DNA from: JASHPR01 sp963739645
Lineage (GTDB): Bacteria > Actinomycetota > Actinomycetes > Streptosporangiales > Streptosporangiaceae
Assembly: GCA_963739645.1 (NCBI GenBank)
Contig: CAVUBM010000061.1
Span: 1 to 64,000 of the forward strand
Direction of reading: 5' to 3'
Length of the DNA: 64,000 nt
Shown: one piece after another, positions 26,885-35,612 of the stretch
Layout of the letters: every line of letters starts with the position of its first letter
Numbering within the stretch: the first letter of the stretch is position 1
The notes under the pieces: generated by a model
Seen by the model: only the letters and a program-made list of their open reading frames with translations
The model's database searches: none
What the model was told of the DNA's origin: nothing
Program-made: the position numbers and the translations under genes

Positions 26885-27564
26885 CCGCCGTCGAGCTCAG
26901 CTGCGCCGGGCTCTCGGTGCGGGATCTGAACGAGGCGCTGCGGCAGCTTCCTGACGGCACGGCGGTTCGCATCACCGAGCCGCGGGGCCGGCACAACCTG
27001 GCCGTGGGCCTGACCGCCCGGCTCGACATCACGATCGCTGGCAACGCCGGGTACTTCATCGGCGGGCTGGGCGACGGCCCGGACATCGTGGTCAACGGGT
27101 TCGTCGGCTGGTCCACGGGCGACAACCTGATGTCCGGCACGATCCGGGTGCGGGGCAACGCCTCGGAGTGCACCGGCGCCTCGGCGCGAGGCGGCCTGAT
27201 CGTGATCGAGGGCGATGCCTCATCCCGGACCGGGATCTCGCTCAAGGGCGGCACGATCGCGGTCGCCGGGGACGTCGGGCACATGAGCGGGTTCATGGCC
27301 CAGGCGGGCACGATCCTCGTCGGCGGCGACGCGGCCGACTCGCTCGGCGACTCGCTGTACGAGGCCGTGATCTACGTCGGCGGCCGGATAAAGTCGCTGG
27401 GCTCCGACGCCAGGGTCGAGGACCTGACCGACGACGACGTCCGGCGGGTGCGGGAGCTCGCCGCGCAGGCCGGATTCTCGCACATCTGCGCCGAGGACGT
27501 GACCCGAGTCGCGTCCGCGAAGAGCCTGTACCGTTTCGACGCGCTTAAGGACCAGAGGTACTGA
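26872..27564 (+). CDS. GXGXG-domain subunit, set 1 (GlxC/MgsB-like)
   Basis: A 230-residue beta-helix protein equivalent to the C-terminal domain of glutamate synthase. The repeats are easy to see: GNAGYFIGGLGDGPDIVV, GDNLMSGTIRVRGNA, ARGGLIVIEGDASSRTGISLKG and AQAGTILVGGDAADSLGDS. The GTG at 26872 lies inside the end of the amidotransferase gene and the TGATG at the end couples it to the FMN subunit. In the complex this domain is structural. Its partner paralogue is at 37021-37812. Confidence 0.86.
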   Translation: MARVTAVELSCAGLSVRDLNEALRQLPDGTAVRITEPRGRHNLAVGLTARLDITIAGNAGYFIGGLGDGPDIVVNGFVGWSTGDNLMSGTIRVRGNASECTGASARGGLIVIEGDASSRTGISLKGGTIAVAGDVGHMSGFMAQAGTILVGGDAADSLGDSLYEAVIYVGGRIKSLGSDARVEDLTDDDVRRVRELAAQAGFSHICAEDVTRVASAKSLYRFDALKDQRY

Positions 27565-28961
27565 TGGGACCCGACCCCCCGCCCACCTCCCCATTCCCCC
27601 TTCATGGCCGGCCGCTGGCTGCTGGGCTGCCGTGGACGGGCACCGAGCGGAGCGCTAGCTACCCGCCCGAGGTGATCGGCCAGATTCACGAGATGGCCGA
27701 GCTCGGGCGGTACGAGATCCGCGGCTGGGGGGCCAAGCGCCGGATGCCCTCGTTCGACGACCTCGTGTTCCTCACCGCCTCGCTCACCCGCTACCCGCTG
27801 GAGGGCTACCGGGAGCGCTGTGACACCACCACCGTGCTTGGCACCAGGTTCGCCAGCCGCCCCCTTGAGCTGGCGATCCCGATCACCATCGCCGGGATGA
27901 GCTTCGGCGCGCTGTCGGCCCACGCCAAGGAGGCGCTGGGCCGGGCCGCCACCGCGGTCGGCACCTCGACGACCACCGGTGACGGCGGCATGACGCCCGA
28001 AGAGCGGAAGGCGTCCCGGCTGCTGGTGTACCAGTGCCTGCCGTCGCGCTACGGGTTCAACCCCGATGACCTCCGCGCGGCCGACGCGATCGAGGTGGTG
28101 ATCGGCCAGGGAGCCAAGCCGGGCGGCGGGGGCATGCTCCTCGGCCAGAAGGTCAGCGAGCGGGTGGCCGCCATGCGGACGCTGCCGCCCGGCATCGACC
28201 AGCGGTCCGCCTCGCGGCACCCGGACTGGACCGGGCCCGACGACTTGCGGATCAAGATCGAGGAACTCCGTGAGGCCACCCGCTGGGAAAAGCCCATCTA
28301 CGTCAAGTTCGGGGCCACCCGGGTCGAGCACGACGTCAAGCTGGCCGTGGCCGCGGGCGCCGACGTGGTGGTGATCGACGGGATGGCGGGCGGCACCGGG
28401 GCGACCCAGACCGTTTTCATCGAGCACACCGGGATCCCGACGCTGGCGGCGGTGCGGATCGCCGCCGAGGCGCTGCGGGATATCGGCAAGCAGAACGAGG
28501 TCCAGCTCGTGGTGTCCGGCGGCATCCGCTCCGGAGCCGACGTCGCCAAGGCGCTTGCGCTGGGCGCCGACGCCGTGTCGATCGGCGTCGGCGCCCTGAT
28601 CGCACTGGGCTGCAACCGGCCCAGCTACCGCGCTGACGGGGCCGACCACGACGTGACCGCCGACTACGCCGCCATCGGCACCGCGCCCGGCTTCTGCCAC
28701 CATTGCCACACCGGAATGTGCCCGGTCGGGGTGACCACCCAGGATCCCGGGCTGGAGCGCCGCCTCGACCCGGAGACCGGCGCCCGGTGGATGACCAACT
28801 ACCTGAAGGCGCTCACGATGGAACTCACCGCCCTGGCCCGCGCCTGCGGCAAGTCCAACGTGCACCATCTTGAGCCCGACGATCTCGCCGCGCTGACGCT
28901 TGAGGCAGCGGCGATGGCCAAGGTGCCGCTGGCCGGCACCGACTGGGTTCCCGGGGCATAA
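27564..28961 (+). CDS. FMN-binding glutamate-synthase-like subunit, set 1 (GlxD/MgsC-like)
   Basis: A 465-residue protein matching the central and FMN domains of glutamate synthase. Visible are ITIAGMSFGALSAHAKEALG, the substrate loop TGDGGMTPEER, DGMAGGTGATQTVFIEHTG, VSGGIRSGADVAKALALGA and the cluster motif CHHCHTGMCPVGVTTQD. In N-methylglutamate synthase the subunit uses ammonia set free from glutamine or transfers the methylamine moiety; in GlxD the reaction is undefined. It starts by overlapping the previous stop (TGATG). Confidence 0.87.
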   Translation: MGPDPPPTSPFPLHGRPLAAGLPWTGTERSASYPPEVIGQIHEMAELGRYEIRGWGAKRRMPSFDDLVFLTASLTRYPLEGYRERCDTTTVLGTRFASRPLELAIPITIAGMSFGALSAHAKEALGRAATAVGTSTTTGDGGMTPEERKASRLLVYQCLPSRYGFNPDDLRAADAIEVVIGQGAKPGGGGMLLGQKVSERVAAMRTLPPGIDQRSASRHPDWTGPDDLRIKIEELREATRWEKPIYVKFGATRVEHDVKLAVAAGADVVVIDGMAGGTGATQTVFIEHTGIPTLAAVRIAAEALRDIGKQNEVQLVVSGGIRSGADVAKALALGADAVSIGVGALIALGCNRPSYRADGADHDVTADYAAIGTAPGFCHHCHTGMCPVGVTTQDPGLERRLDPETGARWMTNYLKALTMELTALARACGKSNVHHLEPDDLAALTLEAAAMAKVPLAGTDWVPGA

Positions 28962-28970
28962 GGAGGTCCG

Positions 28971-29388
28971 ATGTACGAGCGAGTGCTTGCGGCCATAGAC
29001 CACTCCGAGGTTTCCGAGCGTGTGCTCGCCGCCGCCCGCGATCTCGCGCTGCTGTCCAAGGGCGAGGTCTGGGTGCTCCACCTGCGGGAGCGGGAGGTGA
29101 TCGCCCGGATGGGCACGGTGCCGTCCGAGTCCGCAGAATGAGGCGGACACGGAGGTCAAGGCGGCCGCCGACTTCCTGGCCAAAGCGGGAGTCACGGCCC
29201 ACGCGGTGGTCAGGGACACGCTCTTCGGGCACGCCGCGCGCGAGATCATCGAGGACGCTCATGAGCACGACGCCGGGGTCATCATCATGGGCTCCCGGGG
29301 CCGCGGCGACCTGACCGGGCTGGTCCTGGGCAGTACCACGCACAAGGTGATCCACCTGGCCGACCGGCCGGTGCTCGTGGTGCGCTGA
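28971..29388 (+). pseudogene. Universal stress protein, frameshifted
   Basis: AAGGAGG gives the ATG at 28971 a strong ribosome site. MYERVLAAIDHSEVSERVLA is a USP N-terminus; after a one-base shift just before 29137 the second half reads NEADTEVKAAADFLAKAG, DAGVIIMGSRGRGDLTGLVL and STTHKVIHLADRPVLVVR, the ATP-binding tail GxxGRG...G-S of the family. As written it stops after VPSESAE. It is the fourth gene in the set-1 operon. Confidence 0.8.
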
Positions 29389-29401
29389 CTCGGGCGCGGA
29401 C

Positions 29402-30145
29402 GTGACCAGGGCGCTTGTGCTGCAGCACATCCCGTGCGAGCCGCCGGGAGTTTTCACCGGCGTGCTCGCCCGGCACGGGATCGCGATCGAGACCGTGGAG
29501 CTGGACGAGGGCGGCCAGCTGCCGGACTGGCGTGACGCGGACCTGATCGTGGTGATGGGCGGCCCGATGGGCGCCTACGACGACGCCGGGCATCCCTGGC
29601 TGGCCGGCGAGAAGCGGTGGATCGCCGCCGCGGTGCGCGCCGGAGTGCCGTACTTCGGCGTCTGCCTGGGGGCGCAGCTGCTGGCCGCCAGCCTGGGCGC
29701 GAACGTCGGCCCCGGCGCGGCGCCCGAGGTCGGCGTGCTGCCGGTCACGCTCACCGCCGAGGGCCGGGCCGATCCGGTCCTGTCCGTGCTCGGCGACGAG
29801 TTTCCCGCCCTGCAATGGCACGGGGACACGTTCGAGATCCCGGCCGGGGCGGTCTGTCTCGGCGAATCCGCCGCCTACCCGCATCAGGCCATGCGCTTCG
29901 GCGAGGTCGCGTACGCGGTCCAGTTCCACATCGAGGTGACCGGCGAGATGTTCGCCGAGTGGGGACTCGTGCCCGCCTACGCGGCCTCGGCGCAGGCCGC
30001 CCTCGGGCCCGCGGGGTTCGACATCCTGGCCCGGGCCTTCGCCGACGGCCGGGAGGCGATGGCCGAGTCCGCCGACCGGATGTTCCACAGCTGGCTGGAC
30101 CGGATCGGCATTCACTGTAGTGAAACGCAGTTAACCCATTGGTAA
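29402..30145 (+). CDS. Class I glutamine amidotransferase-like protein (GATase1)
   Basis: A 247-residue stand-alone GATase1 domain of the GuaA-like type. The nucleophile is in GVPYFGVCLGAQLLAAS (near residue 87) and the His-x-Glu pair is in AVQFHIEVTGEMF (near 180); LQWHGDTFEIP is also typical. It closes the set-1 operon, 13 bp after the stress-protein gene. Proteins of this family include gamma-glutamyl hydrolases acting on gamma-glutamyl amines, so it might hydrolyse a gamma-glutamylamide in the same pathway. This is inference. Confidence 0.82.
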   Translation: MTRALVLQHIPCEPPGVFTGVLARHGIAIETVELDEGGQLPDWRDADLIVVMGGPMGAYDDAGHPWLAGEKRWIAAAVRAGVPYFGVCLGAQLLAASLGANVGPGAAPEVGVLPVTLTAEGRADPVLSVLGDEFPALQWHGDTFEIPAGAVCLGESAAYPHQAMRFGEVAYAVQFHIEVTGEMFAEWGLVPAYAASAQAALGPAGFDILARAFADGREAMAESADRMFHSWLDRIGIHCSETQLTHW

Positions 30146-30211
30146 CTGTCCGCATCTGCAGGCCCTCGCCGGCCGAACCACCCGCACCAGGAACACATTT
30201 AGCTTCGCGGT

Positions 30212-30293
30212 GTTACGGGCCCGTAACTGAGCTATATGGCATATAGACACGGCGGGCGATGCGTGCTACACAACGTTTACCTGGGGTGAACGG
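30212..30293 (+). promoter_or_regulatory. Conserved upstream element A of the first ligase gene
   Basis: A perfect 16-bp palindrome GTTAC-N6-GTAAC (30212-30227) is followed after 12 nt by a 54-nt block (30240-30293) that recurs upstream of the permease gene at 60260-61738 with the same spacing. The block begins CATATAGACACG (TATAGA may be a -10 box) and ends with the imperfect hairpin CGTTTACC-TGG-GGTGAACG. The -35 window falls inside the palindrome with no recognisable -35 box, which suggests an activator-dependent promoter. Confidence 0.65.
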
Positions 30294-30329
30294 CCGCTTT
30301 GGCTGCCCTTGACGTTACGGAGTGTGCGC

Positions 30330-31682
30330 ATGCCGGACGATGATCTCAGGACGCGGGCCGAATCCGATGGCGTGGAGTTCTTCTTCGCCATGTTCGTGGA
30401 CATGCACGGCAAGCCGTGCGCCAAGATGATCCCGATCGAGGCCATCGACGTGCTGACCGGCGGCGGCGCTGGCTTCGCCGGGTTCGCGGCCGGCCCGATG
30501 GGCCAGAGCCCGGCCGACCCCGACATGATCGCGGTGCCCGATCCGGCGTCGTACACGCTCGCACCGTGGCAGCCGGGGCTCGCGGTGCTCCAGTGCGACA
30601 TCCACGTCGAGGGCGAGCCCTGGCCCTACGCCCCGCGGCTGATCCTCAAGGGGATGCTGGAGAAGGCGCGTCAGCGCGGCCTGGAGTACAACGTCGGGTG
30701 CGAGGCCGAGTACTTCCTCGTGCGGCGTGAGGACGGCGGCGGTATCGACGTCGCCGACCCGCTGGACCGCTCGATCGCGCCCTGCTACGACGCCAAGGGC
30801 CTGACCCGGATGTTCGACCACCTGACCACGCTGTCGAAGTACATGAACCGGCTCGGGTGGGCGAACTACGCCAACGACCATGAGGACGCGAACGGCCAGT
30901 TCGAGCAGAACTTCGCCTACTCCGACGCGCTGACCAGCGCCGACCGGCTGATCTTCTTCCGCTACATGGTCCACACGGTGGCGCACCAGGCCGGCATGGC
31001 GGCGACCTTCATGCCCAAGCCCTTCGCCAACCTCACCGGGTCCGGGCTGCACCTGCACTCCAGCCTCTGGGATGCGAAGTCGGGCGCCGAGCTGTTCGCC
31101 GACGGCGACGACCCCCGGGGCCTCGGCCTGTCGGAAATGGCCTACTACTACATCGGCGGGCTGGTCGCGCACGGTCCGGCTCTGGCCGGGGTCACGTGCC
31201 CCACGGTGAACTCCTACAAGCGCTTCGGCGTGGGCGCGCCGCAGTCCGGCGCCACCTGGGCCCCGGCCTACGCGACCTACGGCGGCAACAACCGCACCCA
31301 GATGCTCCGGGTGCCGGAAGGCGGCCGGGTGGAGAACCGGGCTTGCGACGGCGCGGCCAACCCGTACCTGGCGATGGCGGTCCAGCTCGCCGCCGGCCTC
31401 GACGGCATCGACCGCGGCCTCGACCCGGGTGAGCCGAACCGCGACAACCTGCACGTGCTGCCGGCCGAGGAGGTCGCGAGCCGGGGTATCCGCACCCTGC
31501 CGCCGACCCTGCTGCACGCCATGGACGAGCTGGTCGCCGACGACGTGCTGCGCGACGCGCTGGGCAAGACGCCGGACGGCGACTACATCGACTACTACGC
31601 GAAGGTCAAGCGCGAGGAGTTCCACGCCTGGCACTCCGTCGTGACCGACTGGGAGGTAGAGCGTTACCTCACGCTCTTTTAA
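30330..31682 (+). CDS. Glutamine-synthetase-like ligase 1 (type III GlnT / glutamate-methylamine ligase-like)
   Basis: A 450-residue ATP-dependent ligase of the GlnT/GmaS branch. Signature segments: GCEAEYFLVRRE (metal site), NDHEDANGQFEQNFAY, MAATFMPKPFANLTGSGLHL and TCPTVNSYKRF, with NNRTQMLRVP near the C-terminus. The ATG at 30330 has CGGAG seven bases upstream; a TTG at 30309 is less likely. In the N-methylglutamate pathway this family makes gamma-glutamylmethylamide from methylamine and glutamate. It lies between set 1 of the split synthase and a permease gene. Plain glutamine synthetase activity, or another amine, cannot be excluded. Confidence 0.84.
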   Translation: MPDDDLRTRAESDGVEFFFAMFVDMHGKPCAKMIPIEAIDVLTGGGAGFAGFAAGPMGQSPADPDMIAVPDPASYTLAPWQPGLAVLQCDIHVEGEPWPYAPRLILKGMLEKARQRGLEYNVGCEAEYFLVRREDGGGIDVADPLDRSIAPCYDAKGLTRMFDHLTTLSKYMNRLGWANYANDHEDANGQFEQNFAYSDALTSADRLIFFRYMVHTVAHQAGMAATFMPKPFANLTGSGLHLHSSLWDAKSGAELFADGDDPRGLGLSEMAYYYIGGLVAHGPALAGVTCPTVNSYKRFGVGAPQSGATWAPAYATYGGNNRTQMLRVPEGGRVENRACDGAANPYLAMAVQLAAGLDGIDRGLDPGEPNRDNLHVLPAEEVASRGIRTLPPTLLHAMDELVADDVLRDALGKTPDGDYIDYYAKVKREEFHAWHSVVTDWEVERYLTLF

Positions 31683-31720
31683 AGAACGGGGCGGCACCCG
31701 ATGGCAGGAGAGGCGGGACA

Positions 31721-33326
31721 ATGACCTCGGTAGACGGCGTGCTGCAGGAGAAGGGCCTGGCCAAGGGCACCAACTGGTGGGGTGCGTTCGTGATCGGGCT
31801 GGCCGGCACCATCCTGGTCACCGGCATCGCGCCGTACGTCGTCCAGGGCACCGGGGCGCTCGGCATCATCCTGATCGGCGTCATGACGATCGCCGGGTGC
31901 TTCCTCTGCCTGTGCCTGGCCGAGCTGGCCACGATGTGGCCGGACCGCACCGGCGGCATCCCCGGGTACGCGACAGAGTCGTTCCGGCCGCTGGTTGGCG
32001 ATACGACGGCACGGCACATCGGCGGACTGTCCGGCTGGGCCTACTGGCTCGGGTGGTTCCCGGTCGCGCCGATCAATGTGATCCTCACCGCGTCCTACCT
32101 GGCGGTGCTGTTCAACTTCAGCCCCGGTCACCTGATCGACCCGGTCGGCACCACCTGGGGCGCGCCGATCGGCATCACCGTCATGCTCATCTGCTTCGCG
32201 GCTGCTGCTGGCGATCTTCATCCCGGCCTACCTGGGGATCAGGCTCGGCGCCGCGTTCGCGACCTTCCTCGGCGTGCTGTCCATGCTGCCGCTCACGGCG
32301 ATGATCTTCCTGCCGTTCTTCAAGTCCGGCTCGATCCACTGGAGCAACGTGGCGGGCTTCCACGCGCCGCCGGGAGTTCACGTCAACATCACGTTCGTCG
32401 CGGCCTGGTTCTTCCCGATCCTCTGGAACGTGATCGCGATGGAGGCGGCCGCCTGCTACGTCGGCGAGTGCCGCGGCGGCGCCAGGGACGCCAAGATCGC
32501 GCTGACCGCCGAGGGCCTGTTCGGGATGTTCATCTACATCGCGACGCCGCTGATGTTCGTGGCCGTGCTGGGCCTGTCACTCACCACGTTCGACCCGCTC
32601 ACGCTGTACCTCAGCTACACGGAAAAGATCTTCGGGCCCGGGTCGTGGGAGAAGTGGTTCATCGGGATCCCGCTGGTCCTGGCCCTGGCGCTCTCGGTGC
32701 TGAACGCGATCATGGGCTGCGGCCGGTCGCTGTACCAGGCGGCCGAGGACGGGCAGCTGCCGCGCTGGTTCCAGCACAGGAACCGGCACGGCGTGCCCGA
32801 CTGGGCGATGGGCTTCAACGTGGTGTGCGCGGCGCTGCTGGTGCTGCTCGGCTCGCCGGTGCGGATCTACATCATCTCCAACGGCGGCTACCTGCTGTCC
32901 TGCACGCTCGCCATCGGCGGCTACTTCGTCTACCGGCAGCTGCGCCCGGATGTGGAGCGGCCGTTCCGGCTTCCGACCTTCGCCAAGTGGATCGCGCTGG
33001 CGGTCTTCATCATCTGGACGGCCATCTACTTCTACGGCGGCTGGAACTCGCCGAAGATCGTGGTCGGGCCCGGGCAGGGTCCCGGTCTTTACCTGCTCGG
33101 GCTGCTCATCGTCGCCTTGTACGCCCCGCTCTACTGGTGGCGGGCGTGGCAGGACCGCAAGCTGGCCGCGGCGGGCCAGCTCGCCCCGGCCGGCGCAGGG
33201 AGCCTGGCCGATGCGCTGCCTGACAGCGAGCCCGACGGCGCGGCCACGCCCGCAACCGAACCCGCGGGCGCGGCTGACCCGGTCGGCGGCGCCGAGGCAT
33301 CCGGCGAGCCGCCCGTGGTCAGGTAG
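31721..33326 (+). pseudogene. APC-family amino acid/amine permease 1, frameshifted
   Basis: Integral membrane transporter with about twelve hydrophobic segments and the APC-type N-terminal region GAFVIGLAGTILVTGIAPYV and LCLCLAELATMWPDRTGGIPGY. One base is missing around 32199-32206: ICFAA is followed in the next frame by LLLAIFIPAYLGIRLGAA. The remaining protein is intact to an Ala/Pro-rich tail (about 535 residues in all). It begins 38 bp after the ligase gene, so it is probably co-transcribed and imports the amine or amino acid substrate. Confidence 0.82.
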
Positions 33327-33352
33327 CGGTATCGGCCGGTGATCAGGTAGCC

Positions 33353-33826
33353 ATGGTGTTCGGGCGGCGTCGCTTCGATCCGCAGCCGACGACCGAGGCG
33401 GCCGTGCTGCTCGCGTCGTCCGGCGCGCCGTTCAGCCGGGCGGCCGTCCGCCGCGCCCGCGAGCTCGCCGCCGGCCAGCCGGTCGCGGTGCTGTCGATCC
33501 TCAAGGTGTACGGCTCGACCTTCGGGCTGCCCAATCCCGGGCTGCTGCCGACCCGCCGCGAGCGCGATGAGCAGCTCAAGATCGTGAACCAGGCGATCAC
33601 CCAGCTGGCGCGCGGCGGCTGCACCGTCGACGGCCAGATCGCCGCCACCCGCAGCGCCGGGCGGATGATCGCTAAGGTGGCGCGAACCCGGAATGTCCGC
33701 TACGTGGTCATGGACACCAGGCCCGCCTCCGGCGTCCGCAGGATTATCGAGGGAGAGCTGACCAACATCGTCCGGCGGCGGCTGCGGGACAAGGCGACCC
33801 TGGAACTGGTGAACGCCCAATCCTAA
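33353..33826 (+). CDS. Universal stress protein-like (UspA domain)
   Basis: A 157-residue soluble protein with a Rossmann-like alpha/beta USP pattern: AAVLLASSGAPFSRAAVRRA, AGQPVAVLSILKVYG and MIAKVARTRNVRYVVMDTRP. The ATP-binding glycine motif of classic USPs is poorly kept. It starts 26 bp after the permease gene and is likely in the same transcript. Confidence 0.65.
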   Translation: MVFGRRRFDPQPTTEAAVLLASSGAPFSRAAVRRARELAAGQPVAVLSILKVYGSTFGLPNPGLLPTRRERDEQLKIVNQAITQLARGGCTVDGQIAATRSAGRMIAKVARTRNVRYVVMDTRPASGVRRIIEGELTNIVRRRLRDKATLELVNAQS

Positions 33827-33928
33827 CGGGATCCTAACGGCCCCTCACGCGGGGCATCTTGAGCGCGGCGGCATGATTGATGTGATGCCATACGGCTGCC
33901 AGAGCCAGACGAGGCCGCGTGAGGTGCC

Positions 33929-34399
33929 ATGTTCGCCAGGATCCTGGTCGCGATCGACGACTTCAGCCAGAGCCAGGCTGTGCTCGACCTGGCGAAGGGT
34001 GCCGCCACCGAGGGAGCTGTCAGAGGTGCGTGCGCTGCATCTCCGGGTCCGTGAGGTTTCCGGCTTCCGCTGGTACTCGCGGGAGACGAAGAAGGAAGCG
34101 TCGTTCGTGGCGGAGGCGGCCACGTTCGAGCTGCGCATGGCCGGCCTGGCCGCCGGGCCGGCGTCCGTTACGTGGCCGTCGACCGGGTTGCCGAGGCCAT
34201 CCTCGCGGAGGCGGAGGAGTTCGGTGCTGACCTCATCGTGCTGGGCCGTCCCCGGCGGGGAGAAGTCCTGACCCGCATGTTCGGCAGCGTCACGCTGCGG
34301 GTCATCCGGCGGTCACGCTGCCCCGTTCTGGTGGCCCAGCGCCGGAGCCGCGGGGTCGAGCATGCCATCTCCTCCGGTGCCTCCGCGCAGGAAAGCTAG
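33929..34399 (+). pseudogene. Universal stress protein, two frameshifts
   Basis: MFARILVAIDDFSQSQAVLD is a typical USP start. Two indels, near 34012 and 34155, move the frame out and back: the middle reads ELSEVRALHLRVREVSGFRW, and the end reads GADLIVLGRPRRGEVLTRM and GSVTLRVIRRSRCPVLVAQ, the family's ATP-binding tail. The joined protein would have about 157 residues. It precedes the DUF4118 gene by 17 bp. Confidence 0.7.
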
Positions 34400-34416
34400 C
34401 CCCGGCCGGGCCGACG

Positions 34417-35163
34417 ATGCAGCGGAAGCTCCGGCGTGATCATCTAGCCGTCCTGGCGGCGGTGGCGGCGCCGCTGCTGCTGACGGCCGTCCTGGTGCCG
34501 TTCCGCACCGGGTTCCCCAACACGGACGCGGCACTGGCCCTGATCCTGGTGGTGGTCGCGGTGGCCGCCAGCGGGTACCGGCTCGCGGGCGTGCTGGCGG
34601 CGATATCGGCCGCGGTCTGGTTCGATTTCTTCCTCACCCGGCCCTATGAGCAATTCAGGATTACCCGGACCTCCGACATCGAGACGACCGTCTTGATCCT
34701 GCTCATCGGCATAGCGGTGACGGAGCTCGCCGTCTGGGGCCGGCGCCAGCACCTGGCCGCGAGCAGACGCGCGGGTTATCTGGAGGGGATCAACGCCGCC
34801 GCTGAAGCGGTCGCGACCGGCGGCTCGCCGCTGGCGCTGGTTGACCAGGTGGCCGGCCAGCTCACCCGGCTGCTGTCGCTGCGCTCGTGCCGCTTCGAGT
34901 ACGGGGTGGCCGGGCTCGGCCGGCCCGCCCGGCTGCAGCACGACGGCCAGCTGATGGCCGGGGGCCAGATCTGGGACCTCGAACGAGAGGGCTGGCCGGG
35001 CGACACCGAGCTGCTGGTGGAGAACCACGGCCTCCTGCAGGGCCGTTACCTGCTCGTCCCCGAGCCCGGGTCACGCCCCACGCTGGAACAGCGCCTGGTT
35101 GCGGCGGCGTTCGCCGACCAGGTCGGCGCCGCGCTGGCCGCGAGCCGCCCGGTCACGCAGTGA
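34417..35163 (+). CDS. DUF4118 membrane protein with GAF-like tail (KdpD-like sensor fragment)
   Basis: A 248-residue protein with three or four membrane helices (AVLAAVAAPLLLTAVLVP, ALALILVVVAVAASGYRLAG, VLILLIGIAVTELAVW) and the DUF4118 signature AVWFDFFLTRPYEQFRI found in the membrane part of KdpD kinases. The C-terminal 120 residues look GAF-like. No histidine-kinase or receiver domain follows. It comes after two stress-protein genes, a common partner of such short sensors in actinobacteria. Confidence 0.75.
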   Translation: MQRKLRRDHLAVLAAVAAPLLLTAVLVPFRTGFPNTDAALALILVVVAVAASGYRLAGVLAAISAAVWFDFFLTRPYEQFRITRTSDIETTVLILLIGIAVTELAVWGRRQHLAASRRAGYLEGINAAAEAVATGGSPLALVDQVAGQLTRLLSLRSCRFEYGVAGLGRPARLQHDGQLMAGGQIWDLEREGWPGDTELLVENHGLLQGRYLLVPEPGSRPTLEQRLVAAAFADQVGAALAASRPVTQ

Positions 35164-35174
35164 CCGCGGTACTG

Positions 35175-35612
35175 CTACGAAGGCTGGCCGTTCCCGCCCA
35201 CCATGTCGGAGCCCGCACGCCATGAGCCCAGCTCCGGCTGCGGGAACTTGGCGTGCCGGCGCTTCAGCCAGATCCCGTAGGAGTTGCCCTCCTTCAGGTG
35301 CTTGATCAGCACCTTGCGGGCGTACTCGTCCTCCCGTCCCTCCGGGATCTCGAAGTGGATCTTGAGGAAGGCGTTGGTGTAGCGGTCGAAGACGGCGGGC
35401 ACCTCGTCCTCGTACATCAGGTGGATGTCCTCAAGCCAGTTGATGTCCTCGCCCGGCGTCTCGGCCAGCAGGTCTAGATCGTCGACCAGGGACCGGTCGA
35501 ACTGGTACGGGAACGTCCGCCCGGTCAGCTCCTCGGTGTCGATACCGATCTTCACCGACAGCCGCGACGACCCGGTGTTCTCAGATAGCTCGGTGCTCGT
35601 GTCATCAGCCAT
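35175..35612 (-). CDS. Uncharacterised small protein coupled to the FMN subunit of set 2
   Basis: A 145-residue acidic soluble protein I do not recognise. Segments: RTFPYQFDRSLVDDLDLLAE, GEDINWLEDIHLMYEDEVP and EGNSYGIWLKRRHAKFPQP. It has no signal peptide or membrane helix. Its ATG lies 8 bp inside the end of the preceding FMN-subunit gene, so translation is coupled and the product is probably needed with that enzyme. Set 1 has no counterpart. Confidence 0.72.
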   Translation of the reverse strand: MADDTSTELSENTGSSRLSVKIGIDTEELTGRTFPYQFDRSLVDDLDLLAETPGEDINWLEDIHLMYEDEVPAVFDRYTNAFLKIHFEIPEGREDEYARKVLIKHLKEGNSYGIWLKRRHAKFPQPELGSWRAGSDMVGGNGQPS

